A DNA stretch of 64,000 bases, from positions 124,001-188,000 of the forward strand of contig NZ_JALNMJ010000001.1 in assembly GCF_023156505.1 (NCBI RefSeq), given 5' to 3'. This stretch comes from Roseibium sediminicola (GTDB lineage Bacteria; Pseudomonadota; Alphaproteobacteria; Rhizobiales; Stappiaceae). The notes under the pieces were generated by a model, which saw nothing but the letters and a program-made list of their open reading frames with translations, was not told the origin of the DNA and did no database searches. The position numbers were made by a program, and so were the translations under genes. The first letter of the stretch is position 1. Each line of letters begins with the position of its first letter. Below, one piece after another: positions 36,336-44,047 of the stretch.

Positions 36336-37835
36336 GTGACGACGACAGAGCCTAGAGCCGAGCTTCCGTTTTTCCTGCGCCCGGCCGGCCTGGCTCTGCT
36401 GGTTGGCCTGCTGACGGCGTTGAAGATCTTTGCCGCGTCCAATGCGCATTTCGTCGAGGACGAGGCCTATTACCGGATCTGGGGGCTTTATCCGGCGCCC
36501 AGCTATTACGACCATCCGCCGATGATCGGCTGGTGGATCGCGGCAGGCCAGGCACTCTTCGGCGACACGGTCTTTGCCGTCAGGGCGATGGTGATCGGCT
36601 CCGGCGTGATCGGCTCGCTGGCGCTGTGGCGCACGGCTTTGCTGCTCTTCGACCGCAAGGTTGCCGGCTGGGCGGTGCTTTTTCTGAACACCTCTCTTCT
36701 GGTCGGCATCGGCGGCATCCTGGCAACACCCGATGCGCCGTCGGTGCTGTTCTGGGGGCTGAGCCTCTGGGCGCTGGCTGAACTTTCCGAATCAAGAAAC
36801 GCCAACTGGTGGCTGGTTGTCGGCCTGATGGCCGGGCTCGGACTGCTGGCCAAATATTCAGTCCTGTTCCTGGGCGCGGGCATCGTGCTCTGGCTGGTGT
36901 GGGTGCCGCAGGCGCGCCGCTGGTGGACCAGCTGGCAGCTCTGGGCCGGCGGGTTGATCGCCGTTCTCTGCTTCGCGCCGGTGCTCTACTGGAACCACCT
37001 GCATGACTGGGTCAGCTTCTACAAGCAGTTCGGCCGGGCAGGCTCGGGCGGCTTCACCTTTAAATATATCTTCGAGTTTCTGGGCGCGCTGATCGGGCTG
37101 ATGAATCCGCTGATCGCGGTGCTGGCTGTGCCGGGCGCTGTGATCCTGGCAAGGCGCTTCAGGAACCACGACAACGCGGCTTCCCTGCTGCTGCTGACCG
37201 TGCTGCCGTTCCTCGCCTATTTGCTTTACCATTCGCTGCATGCCCGCGTTCAGGCCAATTGGCCCGCGCCGCTGTTCCCGGCTTTCGCCATGATGGCGGC
37301 CGTGTTCGTGGCCGGTCTTTCCGCCGCGAAGATGCCTTGGACCCGGCTGGCGCAGGCGGGCGTGCTGCTCGGCCTGATCGTCGCGATTGTCGTGCAGCTG
37401 CATGCGGTTTGGCCGATCACGGGAACCCTTGCCCGCAAGGACCCCACCTTCCAGCTTCGCGGCTGGCCGGAGATCGGCGCCGAGCTTAAAGAAATCGCGC
37501 ATCGAGAAGGGGCGGGCTTCGTCGCGACCTCCAGCTACGGCCTCAACGGCCAGCTCGATTTCCTTTTGAAGGATACCGTTCCGGTGGTTCAGGTGACAGA
37601 GCGCATCCGCTACATCATGGCCGGCGATCCGGACCTGTCGCTGTTCGACGGGCCGGGGCTTTATGTGGCGGTCGAGCGCCGCGACAAGGCGGACGAATTG
37701 CAAGACAGCTTCGGCCAGGTCAAGCCGATTGCCGAGCTGACGCGGACCGTCAAGGGGGTTCCTCTGGAGACACTGGTGGTCTACAGGCTGGGCGGCCGGA
37801 TCGGTCCGGTATTCGAGCCGATCGCGGACAGATGA
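36336..37835 (+). CDS. ArnT/PMT-like glycosyltransferase (family 39/83)
   Basis: A 499-residue integral membrane protein with about ten to twelve helices. The first periplasmic loop has the family's catalytic aspartate/glutamate (FVEDEAYYRIWGLYPAPSYY, then DHPPMIGWW). Such proteins move a sugar from polyprenyl phosphate onto lipid A or another acceptor in the periplasm. The C-terminal 110 residues form a soluble periplasmic part. It starts with GTG, 10 bp after the GT2-GtrA gene, so the two form an operon that probably works as donor-loading enzyme and transferase. Confidence 0.9.
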   Translation: MTTTEPRAELPFFLRPAGLALLVGLLTALKIFAASNAHFVEDEAYYRIWGLYPAPSYYDHPPMIGWWIAAGQALFGDTVFAVRAMVIGSGVIGSLALWRTALLLFDRKVAGWAVLFLNTSLLVGIGGILATPDAPSVLFWGLSLWALAELSESRNANWWLVVGLMAGLGLLAKYSVLFLGAGIVLWLVWVPQARRWWTSWQLWAGGLIAVLCFAPVLYWNHLHDWVSFYKQFGRAGSGGFTFKYIFEFLGALIGLMNPLIAVLAVPGAVILARRFRNHDNAASLLLLTVLPFLAYLLYHSLHARVQANWPAPLFPAFAMMAAVFVAGLSAAKMPWTRLAQAGVLLGLIVAIVVQLHAVWPITGTLARKDPTFQLRGWPEIGAELKEIAHREGAGFVATSSYGLNGQLDFLLKDTVPVVQVTERIRYIMAGDPDLSLFDGPGLYVAVERRDKADELQDSFGQVKPIAELTRTVKGVPLETLVVYRLGGRIGPVFEPIADR

Positions 37836-37943
37836 CTGGCAGCAGAGATCGCCTTCATTAAACAACTGACTTGCAATGCTTCTCCGAATGCCGCAGGGAT
37901 TATGACCGATTAGTCAGTTTGTCCGGTCCGTCCGCGGAATTAT

Positions 37944-38741
37944 ATGAAGCGTATTACACTTGGTGCCCTTGATTACGGTCTGGCCTTCGGGGTCGACCGC
38001 GCCCTGCGCGAGCTTGTCGAGCAGGGGCGCTTGAGCGCGCTCGGGGCCATGGTGACCACGGATCTGTGGCCGCGTGAATTCCGTCCTCTTCAGGATACGG
38101 TTCAAAAAGTTGGCGACCGCGCGCTCTTCGGCGTGACGCTGGCCTTCAGCGGCGACCGGGTGTCGCCGGTCAGCGGCCGCATGCAGGACACCTATGGCGA
38201 CCGCATGTTCACGCGTGAGCAATTGCAGCGCCGTGCTTTGTTCCGCCTGCTGCCCGACGAGCTGCTTCTGGAAGAGGCCCAGGCACAGTTGGCCCGCTAC
38301 AGCGTTCTGATGAAAAGGCAGCCGGATTTCGTTGCCGTGCGCGAAGGCCTGCTGGCCCGAACCTCTCTGGCGCGGCTGGTGTTCAAGGCCATTGTGCATG
38401 CCGATTACGACAGGCCCCCGCTGGTGATCTCGCCGGTGCGCTCCGGTCTGAAACCGATGCGCCTGGCGCATTTGGCGAAATCCTACGGCTTGAAGATGCT
38501 GCCAAAGGCCGATCCCCTGCCGGAAACCGAGGATCCGGAAGAGCTGCAGCGATTGTTGCACAACCATTTTGACGGCATGAGCGACCGGAGTTTCGTGGCG
38601 GCCATTCCGGGGCAGCCGGACGACCGCCTGAGGCGCGAAGAGCCGCGCCGCAAGGTTGCCATCAGGGAATGTCAGTATGAGGTGCTTGCCAGCGACAGAT
38701 TCTTCCATACGCTGGAAAAGAAGGACGTGTTCCTGAATTGA
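37944..38741 (+). CDS. YdjC/ChbG-like protein lacking the metal site
   Basis: A 265-residue protein whose layout follows the YdjC/ChbG/HpnK carbohydrate deacetylase family, which acts on N-acetylated sugars with a DD-H-H metal site. Here the opening reads ITLGALDYGLAFGVDRALREL where the family has an ADDFG-type motif, GVTLAFSG stands where HLTLT would be, and PDFVAVREGLLART replaces the DxHQHxH-like segment. All the usual histidines and one aspartate are therefore missing, and it is probably not an active deacetylase. It lies downstream of two glycosyltransferase genes and has a strong terminator. Confidence 0.72.
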   Translation: MKRITLGALDYGLAFGVDRALRELVEQGRLSALGAMVTTDLWPREFRPLQDTVQKVGDRALFGVTLAFSGDRVSPVSGRMQDTYGDRMFTREQLQRRALFRLLPDELLLEEAQAQLARYSVLMKRQPDFVAVREGLLARTSLARLVFKAIVHADYDRPPLVISPVRSGLKPMRLAHLAKSYGLKMLPKADPLPETEDPEELQRLLHNHFDGMSDRSFVAAIPGQPDDRLRREEPRRKVAIRECQYEVLASDRFFHTLEKKDVFLN

Positions 38742-38745
38742 AACG

Positions 38746-38779
38746 AAAAAACGGTCCTGCGGGGAACAGGACCGTTTTT
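38746..38779 (+). terminator. Terminator after the YdjC-like gene
   Basis: A 9-bp GC-rich stem (ACGGTCCTG/CAGGACCGT), extended by A-T pairs, with a 7-base loop and a T-run on the plus strand. Confidence 0.88.
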
Positions 38780-38849
38780 CGTGGAGGTCTGGAAGGGGGG
38801 AGGGGCAACCCCGCTTCCATGTCCTTTGATATAGGGTTATTTTGCTCCA

Positions 38850-39614
38850 TTGCACGTGATGAGGATCACAAGTTTTCCTGTTGATCCGCTTTTTCACATG
38901 CAGCGCTCTAGGCAGGGGGTCGGTGTGGCGGAAATTAAAGACTTTTTGAGAAACAGCTTTTCTTTGGAGGGGCTGGACCCCGAGCTGGCGGTCGGCTTGT
39001 CGCGCCTGGCACGGCCGATGAAAATTGCCGCGGGCACGATCCTGTTCGAAAACGGCGACCCTGGAAACGGCTGTTACGCCGTCTTGGAAGGCTCGCTCAA
39101 GGTGGCGCTTCTGTCGGTGGAGGGCGATGAGCAGCTTCTGGCCGTGCTCGGTCCCGGCGATCTCGTCGGCGAACTGGCCCTTCTGGACGGGCGCCCGCGC
39201 TCGGCAACGGTCAGTGCGCTGAAGGAAGCCCAGCTCGCTTTCATCGACAAGGCCGCATTCCAGCGCTTCGCCGATGAAAACCCGGCGGTCTACCGCCATA
39301 TGCTGTCGATTGTCGGCAAGCGCCTGCGTCACGCGAATGACGTGCTCGCCGCGCGCTCCTTCTTGCCACTGCCGGGCCGGGTCGCCCAAACCCTGCTGCA
39401 ATTGTCGGAAACCTTTGGCAAGCAGCTCGATGATGGCCGGTTGCTGATCCACTACAAGCTCAGCCAGGCGGATATTGCCAACATGGCCGGCGCCGCGCGC
39501 GAGAATGTCAGCCGTGTGCTCAACGACTGGAAACGCGCCGGCACCATCAGCCGCATCTCCGGCTATTACTGCATTGAACAGATCGAGTTCCTGGAACAGG
39601 CCTCGACGCTTTAG
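38850..39614 (+). CDS. Crp/Fnr-family transcriptional regulator
   Basis: A protein of up to 254 residues. The cyclic-nucleotide-binding domain (about residues 45-150) contains GELALLDGRPRSATVSA, which keeps the glutamate, arginine and serine of the cAMP phosphate-binding cassette of E. coli Crp. The C-terminal HTH reads LSQADIANMAGAARENVSRVLNDW. There are no N-terminal cysteines, so it is not an FNR-type oxygen sensor. The first ATG gives a long leader; ATG at 38898 or GTG at 38925 may be the true start. It probably responds to a cyclic nucleotide. Confidence 0.85.
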   Translation: MHVMRITSFPVDPLFHMQRSRQGVGVAEIKDFLRNSFSLEGLDPELAVGLSRLARPMKIAAGTILFENGDPGNGCYAVLEGSLKVALLSVEGDEQLLAVLGPGDLVGELALLDGRPRSATVSALKEAQLAFIDKAAFQRFADENPAVYRHMLSIVGKRLRHANDVLAARSFLPLPGRVAQTLLQLSETFGKQLDDGRLLIHYKLSQADIANMAGAARENVSRVLNDWKRAGTISRISGYYCIEQIEFLEQASTL

Positions 39615-39666
39615 GGGGCGGAGTCTTGCAGACCTTTTCCAAGCACTCGGACATTCGACACATTCA

Positions 39667-39815
39667 GTGGTCATCCCCGACTTGATCGGGGACCCAATCA
39701 CCACCAGAGCTCTTATGGATTTGGTGCTAAGGGCGCCGCAAGTTCACAGACACCTGTGCAATTTGGTGCCGGGTTGAGAGGCCAATAGATCCCCGATCAA
39801 GTCGGGGATGACCAC
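39667..39815. repeat. Long palindromic intergenic repeat, family B
   Basis: Perfect 26-bp inverted ends (39667-39692 and 39790-39815) around a 97-bp centre. Each end also contains a smaller hairpin (TCCCCGA/TCGGGGA). It lies between the convergent ends of the Crp-like and nsrR genes and could also act as a transcription barrier. Confidence 0.85.
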
Positions 39816-39830
39816 CGAGGTGAGGCGAGT

Positions 39831-40262
39831 TTAGTTGCTTCCCACCATCACCGCCCTTTGCGTCCCCACAAGAATACTCGCCAGCGTCTGGGTGTTGAGA
39901 CTGTCCAGAAACGCCTCAGCCGCCCGGGCCATGGCGCCTTTCAGGGCGCAGCGGGGCAGGAAGGCGCAAGACGTCTCCGTGTCCGGTTTCAGGCAGGCGA
40001 CGACACCGAGATCCGGCTCGATCAGGCGGACCACGTCGCCGAGCCGGATCTGCTCCGGCGCCTTAGCCAGCCGGATGCCGCCACCGCGCCCGCGGGTCGT
40101 TTCCAGGTAACCGCCCTTGGCCAGATGGGCGACGATCTTCATGACATGGGACTTCGCCAGTCCGAGCTGCGTCGACAATTTTTCGACGGTCTGCGGTGCG
40201 TCCGACTGGCCGGCGGCCATCAGGATCCTCAAGGCAAAATCGCTGGCCTGACTAAGGCGCAT
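39831..40262 (-). CDS. nsrR: Rrf2-family regulator, NsrR-like
   Basis: A 143-residue regulator with a winged helix at the N-terminus (RLSQASDFALRILMAAGQ, AKSHVMKIVAHLAKGGYLET, RGRGGGIRLAK). Three cysteines for an iron-sulfur cluster lie near residues 90-106 in ACLKPDTETSCAFLPRCALK. Cysteine spacing and length fit NsrR, the nitric-oxide-sensing repressor, better than IscR. It is divergent from a truncated haemoglobin gene, and a good NsrR-type operator is present between them. The open frame begins at 40286, but the family start fits 40262. Confidence 0.85.
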   Translation of the reverse strand: MRLSQASDFALRILMAAGQSDAPQTVEKLSTQLGLAKSHVMKIVAHLAKGGYLETTRGRGGGIRLAKAPEQIRLGDVVRLIEPDLGVVACLKPDTETSCAFLPRCALKGAMARAAEAFLDSLNTQTLASILVGTQRAVMVGSN

Positions 40263-40278
40263 GGCTGCATCCCGTAAA

Positions 40279-40300
40279 ACATTCATCTTAGATGTTGATT
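40279..40300. promoter_or_regulatory. Second, weaker NsrR-like site in front of nsrR
   Basis: CATCTTAGATG with flanking AT-rich bases contains two facing half-sites similar to the main box. It lies about 20 bp before the nsrR start codon, consistent with autoregulation. The match is weaker than the site at 40325. Confidence 0.4.
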
Positions 40301-40324
40301 TTAGCGCGGGCCTGTGTCACTTAA

Positions 40325-40347
40325 AAGATGCATCTTAAATGAATGTT
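40325..40347. promoter_or_regulatory. NsrR-type operator
   Basis: Starts with the perfect palindrome AAGATGCATCTT and continues AAATGAATGTT. Set against the 11-1-11 enterobacterial NsrR consensus as I remember it, 20 of 23 positions agree by hand. It ends directly before the ribosome-binding site of the globin gene, so a bound repressor would block transcription. Confidence 0.7.
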
Positions 40348-40358
40348 TGGAGGCGGCG

Positions 40359-40862
40359 ATGGAAGCCCGTGAAACTTCGGAACATCGGTACAAGCTCAAG
40401 CGCCGGGTCGCGCCCGACACAGGCGACCGGCTGCAGCGCTACGAGCTGATTGACGAACAGGTGATCCATATCATGGTGCACACGTTCTACGGCTGCATCC
40501 GCGAGCATCCGCGTCTCGGCGAGATCTTCGAGCGCCGGCTCGCCGGCCGCTGGGACGAACATCTGCCCAAGATGGAAGCCTTCTGGCAGTCGGTGCTGAT
40601 GAAGAACGGCGCCTATAAGGGCAAGCCGGTGCCGGCCCATCTGAAACAGAAGGAACTCGTCAGTGCCGACTACGCCGCCTGGCTGTCCGTGTTCCGGCCG
40701 GTGATCCGCGAATTGTTCGTGCCGGATCTCGCCGACGAAATCATCGCCGTCGCCGAACGCATTGCCCAGAGCCTCTGGCTTGCCACCTTCGGCACGCCCG
40801 GGGCAAACCCGCCCGCCGAACTCTTCTCGCAACACTCTGACTGGAGCGGATCATGCTGGTAA
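40359..40862 (+). CDS. Group III truncated haemoglobin
   Basis: A 167-residue haem protein. The 2-on-2 globin region is visible at about residues 35-150: MVHTFYGCIREHPRLGEIFE, WDEHLPKMEAFWQSVLM and the proximal histidine in PVPAHLKQKEL. Group III members bind oxygen and nitric oxide and are thought to take part in redox or NO chemistry. GGAGG precedes the ATG at 40359. Its stop overlaps the start of the next gene by 10 bp. With nsrR and an NsrR-type operator beside it, the likely role is response to nitric oxide. Confidence 0.9.
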   Translation: MEARETSEHRYKLKRRVAPDTGDRLQRYELIDEQVIHIMVHTFYGCIREHPRLGEIFERRLAGRWDEHLPKMEAFWQSVLMKNGAYKGKPVPAHLKQKELVSADYAAWLSVFRPVIRELFVPDLADEIIAVAERIAQSLWLATFGTPGANPPAELFSQHSDWSGSCW

Positions 40863-41074
40863 CCGTCGTCCTTGTCGCCGAAGCCCTCGTGGCCGTCTGG
40901 TTCACAGTGTTCTCGCTGATGCTGATGTCCATGTATCTGGACAGCCGCGACATGCCCCTGCCCAAGCTGGATATCGCCGGCCGCACACTGATCGGCAGCG
41001 CCAAGCTGGCCTTTGTCACCGGCATGGTTGCGCTTGCCGTCATGACCGTTCTTGAAATCAAGGCGATCAGCTGA
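40853..41074 (+). CDS. Small two-helix membrane protein of the globin operon
   Basis: A 73-residue protein with two hydrophobic helices (residues about 3-25, VTVVLVAEALVAVWFTVFSL, and 50-68, LAFVTGMVALAVMTVL) joined by a charged loop (YLDSRDMPLPKLDIAGR). It overlaps the globin gene by 10 bp, so translational coupling is likely. No known family was recognised. It could be a membrane partner of the globin or a small respiratory subunit; both are guesses from context. Confidence 0.75.
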   Translation: MLVTVVLVAEALVAVWFTVFSLMLMSMYLDSRDMPLPKLDIAGRTLIGSAKLAFVTGMVALAVMTVLEIKAIS

Positions 41075-41097
41075 TCGCCCTCCGAAGGAGCTATCCA

Positions 41098-41202
41098 ATG
41101 TCCACCTCGAACCTTCTCAGCCGCGGTCTGCCCATCCTTCTGATCTGGATCGCGGCGCCGCTGCCGCTCTGGATCATGGCCGTTCTGATGATGGTGATCT
41201 GA
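41098..41202 (+). CDS. Very small membrane protein (34 residues)
   Basis: A 34-codon ORF beginning MSTSNLLSRGLPILL and ending MMVI. Almost the whole of residues 11-34 is one hydrophobic helix (PILLIWIAAPLPLWIMAVLM). A near-ideal ribosome-binding site (AAGGAG, 8 bases before the ATG) supports translation, and it lies 23 bp past the previous small membrane gene in the same operon. Single-helix proteins of this size often stabilise larger membrane complexes. No family was recognised. Confidence 0.65.
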   Translation: MSTSNLLSRGLPILLIWIAAPLPLWIMAVLMMVI

Positions 41203-41272
41203 GCGGAAAGATCTTGTGCTCGCCGCGCCTCCGGGTAGTCTTCCTGTCTGAATCGGAAAGAGGGGATCAGGC

Positions 41273-41659
41273 GTGAGCGACGACAAACCAACGGGCGAGC
41301 TGACATTGCGCACAATGGCCATGCCGGCCGACACCAACGCCTCCGGCGACATTTTCGGCGGCTGGGTGCTGTCGCAGATGGATCTGGCGGGCGGCATCGC
41401 CTCCGGTCAGCGCGCCGAGGGGCGGGTGGTCACCATCGCGGTCGACAAGATGAAGTTCATCCGACCGGTCCATGTCGGCGATGTCCTATGCGTCTATACC
41501 AGCGTCGGCCGGGTCGGCACGTCGTCCATGGAAATCAAGATCGAGGCCTGGGCCCTGCGCCATCGCTACGGCCACCGGGAAAAGGTCACCGAGGCGATCT
41601 TCACCATGGTCGCCGTCGACGACAGCGGCAAACCGCGCCCGGTGCCCACCCAGCACTGA
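41273..41659 (+). CDS. Acyl-CoA thioesterase, YciA-like
   Basis: A 128-residue single hotdog-domain enzyme that cleaves acyl-CoA to free acid and CoA. The family motif ADTNASGDIFGGWVLSQMDL is present, with the catalytic aspartate and asparagine, followed by GRVVTIAVDKMKFIRPVHVGD and a C-terminal FTMVAVDDSGKPRPVP. Length matches YciA (about 130). It starts with GTG after AGGGG. It is 70 bp past the small membrane gene and may be transcribed separately. Confidence 0.9.
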   Translation: MSDDKPTGELTLRTMAMPADTNASGDIFGGWVLSQMDLAGGIASGQRAEGRVVTIAVDKMKFIRPVHVGDVLCVYTSVGRVGTSSMEIKIEAWALRHRYGHREKVTEAIFTMVAVDDSGKPRPVPTQH

Positions 41660-41705
41660 GGTGTTTGGGTCGTCTCTTTCATCGCAGCTTGGCCTCACCC
41701 GGCGG

Positions 41706-41804
41706 CGTCCTGCTTAGGAGCGGCGTCTCGAAAGCCGAGTCACAAGTGGTGGAACAAGCGGCCGCTCCTTCGAGACGGACCTGACGGTCCTCCTCAGGAT
41801 GACG
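41706..41804. repeat. Palindromic intergenic repeat, family C copy 1 (worn)
   Basis: Contains GGCGTCTCGAAAG and its inverse CTTCGAGACGGACC, ending TCCTCAGGATGACGTC. The left end is degenerate (CCTGCTTAGGAG) compared with copy 2 at 41918. Confidence 0.7.
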
Positions 41805-41917
41805 TCAATGGGTGCGGAAAAGGTCTTGTTGAAACGGCTTTTACTGAATTGTTTCAGCGACCCTCCCGTTGCAGGGAAGTCTTGAGGCCTGGTTTCCCGC
41901 GCTAGCTACACCCAACA

Positions 41918-42025
41918 GCGTCATCCTGAGGAGCCGCGAAGCGGCGTCTCGAAGGACGGGCCGCTTGTTCCAACCGTGCAGCCGGTCCTTCGAGACGCGC
42001 GCAGGCGCGCCCCTCAGGATGACGC
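41918..42025. repeat. Palindromic intergenic repeat, family C copy 2
   Basis: Starts GCGTCATCCTGAGGAG and ends CCCTCAGGATGACGC, with a second inner pair GGCGTCTCGAAGGAC/GTCCTTCGAGACGC. This type of element is common between genes of Rhizobiales. It lies 113 bp from copy 1. Confidence 0.8.
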
Positions 42026-42073
42026 CGAATGCGTGGTTGCTCCTATAGATCGAAGTGCTGGCCTGCCAAAAAC

Positions 42074-42376
42074 TCAGGAAAGCCGACCCGACCGCTGCCG
42101 GTTGAGAATGTCGGCGAAGAGATCCTCGTCGACCGCGCAGGTGCAGCCATTGGCCCAGAGTTGCAGCAGGCCTTTGAGGCGCTCGAGCCTGGCATCATGG
42201 CTGAGCGGGGCTTTGTGGCGGGGCAGGCCGCCGAGAATGCGCAAGGTCCGGATCCGCGACAAAACGCAGTCTTCCGCTGCCTTGCGCCAGATATCGTCGC
42301 TGGCAAGATGTGGCTGGTCGTCCAGCCGGTTCTCGATCAGATCTGCCGCACGTCCGGCAAACGGGTCCTGAGACAA
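42074..42376 (-). CDS. Small hypothetical protein, TTG start
   Basis: A 100-residue soluble protein beginning SQDPFAGRAADLIENRLDDQ after the initiator, with a helix-rich, mixed-charge composition (IRTLRILGGLPRHKAPLSHD) and a cysteine pair (ANGCTCAVDEDLF). The start is a TTG with a full GGAGGA five bases upstream, a strong sign of a real gene. No family was recognised. It lies alone between repeat elements and the divergent DUF1275 gene. Confidence 0.62.
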   Translation of the reverse strand: MSQDPFAGRAADLIENRLDDQPHLASDDIWRKAAEDCVLSRIRTLRILGGLPRHKAPLSHDARLERLKGLLQLWANGCTCAVDEDLFADILNRQRSGRLS

Positions 42377-42621
42377 TTAATCCTCCATCGGTTGCCCGAG
42401 GAGGACTGGCGCATTGAAGAAAACCGCTTGATTGCCGAAGCGCCCCAATAGGATCGATCCGGCCGCATCCCTGTTGCGGAAACCACCTTGCCCGGTCGGC
42501 AGGTTGGCGAGGGCGCCAGCCCTTCTCTTGATGATGGCGCGCTTATGCCACGACACAGGATGCTTGGCAAGTCCCCCGGCGCATGGCACATCTACTTGAA
42601 CCGCATGACCGGAGACCTTCA

Positions 42622-43326
42622 TTGCTGGACCGATCCGCCTTGCATCACAGCCGGCCGCTGGTGCCGATCCTGCTGGCCTTCTGCGCCTGTTTTATCGACG
42701 TCGTGTGTATTCTCGGCCTGTTCCACACCTTCACAGCCTTTATCACCGGCACGCTTGTGGTTCTGTGCACCGAAGTGTTTCACAAGGGCGACAACGCGGC
42801 ATTGAAGGTCTTCGTGCTGGCGATGTTCCTGGTCTCCACCCTGTTCTGGTACACAACCGTCAGCCGCCTGATCCAGGCAAAAAGGGTCAGCGTCGCGCAG
42901 TTGTTCACCCTCGAGGCCGCACTTGTGGCGGGCTTCATGCTGGTGGCGGGGCTGGGCGATCCGCAAGCGGCAGGACCGCTGGGAAGCGTGACGCTGATTG
43001 CCGTCGGCCTGTCGACTGTGGCCATGGCGCTGCAGAACGTGATCATGCTGACGCTTCTGAACCGGCACGTGCCGACCACCATGATGACAGGCAACTCCCT
43101 GAAACTGGTGCTTGGCATTGCCGATTATTTCCAGCATCCGGAGACCCGGGCCGACAGCCGCGCCAGGATCGTGCATCAGGCCCTGGTCATCGCGGCCTTC
43201 GCCACCGGTGGCCTGCTGGCCAGCCTGCTGATGACGCTCGCCGGTTTCTGGGCGCTCGCGGTGCCGGTCGCTGTGCTGCTGCTGCTTGCGGCAGTGCAAC
43301 CTTTGGCCGGTGACGCGGCGGAGTGA
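42622..43326 (+). CDS. DUF1275 (YoaK-like) membrane protein
   Basis: A 234-residue integral membrane protein with six or seven helices. Conserved DUF1275 parts are CFIDVVCILGLFHTFTAFITGTLV near the first helix (core GLFHTFTAFITGTLVVL), VAMALQNVIMLTLLNRHVPTTMMTGN in the middle and GGLLASLLM near the end. The family is of unknown function and is thought to include transporters. The TTG at 42622 with GGAG upstream starts the protein close to the first helix; an ATG at 42583 is the alternative. Confidence 0.82.
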   Translation: MLDRSALHHSRPLVPILLAFCACFIDVVCILGLFHTFTAFITGTLVVLCTEVFHKGDNAALKVFVLAMFLVSTLFWYTTVSRLIQAKRVSVAQLFTLEAALVAGFMLVAGLGDPQAAGPLGSVTLIAVGLSTVAMALQNVIMLTLLNRHVPTTMMTGNSLKLVLGIADYFQHPETRADSRARIVHQALVIAAFATGGLLASLLMTLAGFWALAVPVAVLLLLAAVQPLAGDAAE

Positions 43327-43333
43327 TCACGGC

Positions 43334-44047
43334 TCAGCTGCGCCGGTCAAAATCGACCATGCCGTCCACCAGATGAATGCGCCGCGCCATGCGGGCGGCG
43401 AGCTCCAGGTCGTGGGTGACGGCGATCACCGTGGTGCCCTGCCGTTCGACGATCTTCTGAAGGCTTTCGAAGACCTGCTCGGTCGCGGCTGAATCCAGGC
43501 TTCCGGTCGGCTCGTCCGCCAGGATCAGGTCCGGCGAATTGGCAAGCGCCCGGGCAACGGCGACCCGCTGGCGCTGACCGCCCGAGAGCTGCTCCGGCCG
43601 CCGGTGCAGGAACGCCTCCAGGCCGAGATCCGCAAGCAGCCCCCTGGCGTGCTCCTCCTGCGCCTTGCGGGACAGTTTGCCAAGCCGCTGCATCGGGATC
43701 AGCACATTGTCGAGCGCGGTGAATTCCGGCAGCAGGAAGTGGAACTGGAACACGAAACCGAGTTTTTCCAGCCTCAGATGCGCCATCTCGGCGGAGGACA
43801 GATCATGGGTCGGGCTCCCGCCGATCCGGACCTCGCCCTTCGTCGGCCGGTCGAGCAGACCGAGCAGGTAGAGCAGGGACGACTTGCCGGATCCGGACGG
43901 ACCGGTGATGGCGACGAACTCGCTCTCGCCCACCGTGAAGGTCACATCCTTGACCAGCGTCACCGGCACAACGGCGGGCAGGATGCGGGTGAGGCCGCTG
44001 ACCTCCAGCAGCGGGGTGTCCGCTTTCGGTTGAGGTGCCGCACTCAT
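43334..44047 (-). CDS. ABC exporter ATP-binding protein (DevA/LolD/MacB type)
   Basis: A 237-residue ATPase. Walker A is GPSGSGKSS, the signature is LSGGQRQRVAVARAL, Walker B is LILADEPTGSLD, and the switch histidine is in TVIAVTHDLE. Size and sequence match the LolD/MacB/DevA group that drives FtsX-type permeases in moving substrates from the inner membrane or periplasm outward. Its start overlaps the permease stop by 4 bp, so it is the last gene of a three-gene export operon. The open frame extends upstream to 44257 but the family start fits 44047. Confidence 0.92.
   Translation of the reverse strand: MSAAPQPKADTPLLEVSGLTRILPAVVPVTLVKDVTFTVGESEFVAITGPSGSGKSSLLYLLGLLDRPTKGEVRIGGSPTHDLSSAEMAHLRLEKLGFVFQFHFLLPEFTALDNVLIPMQRLGKLSRKAQEEHARGLLADLGLEAFLHRRPEQLSGGQRQRVAVARALANSPDLILADEPTGSLDSAATEQVFESLQKIVERQGTTVIAVTHDLELAARMARRIHLVDGMVDFDRRS

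Noticed and set aside
37914..39704. 596-codon minus-strand frame opposite the YdjC-like and Crp-like genes
   Set aside because: It spans a strong plus-strand terminator and two recognisable genes and has no domain of its own.
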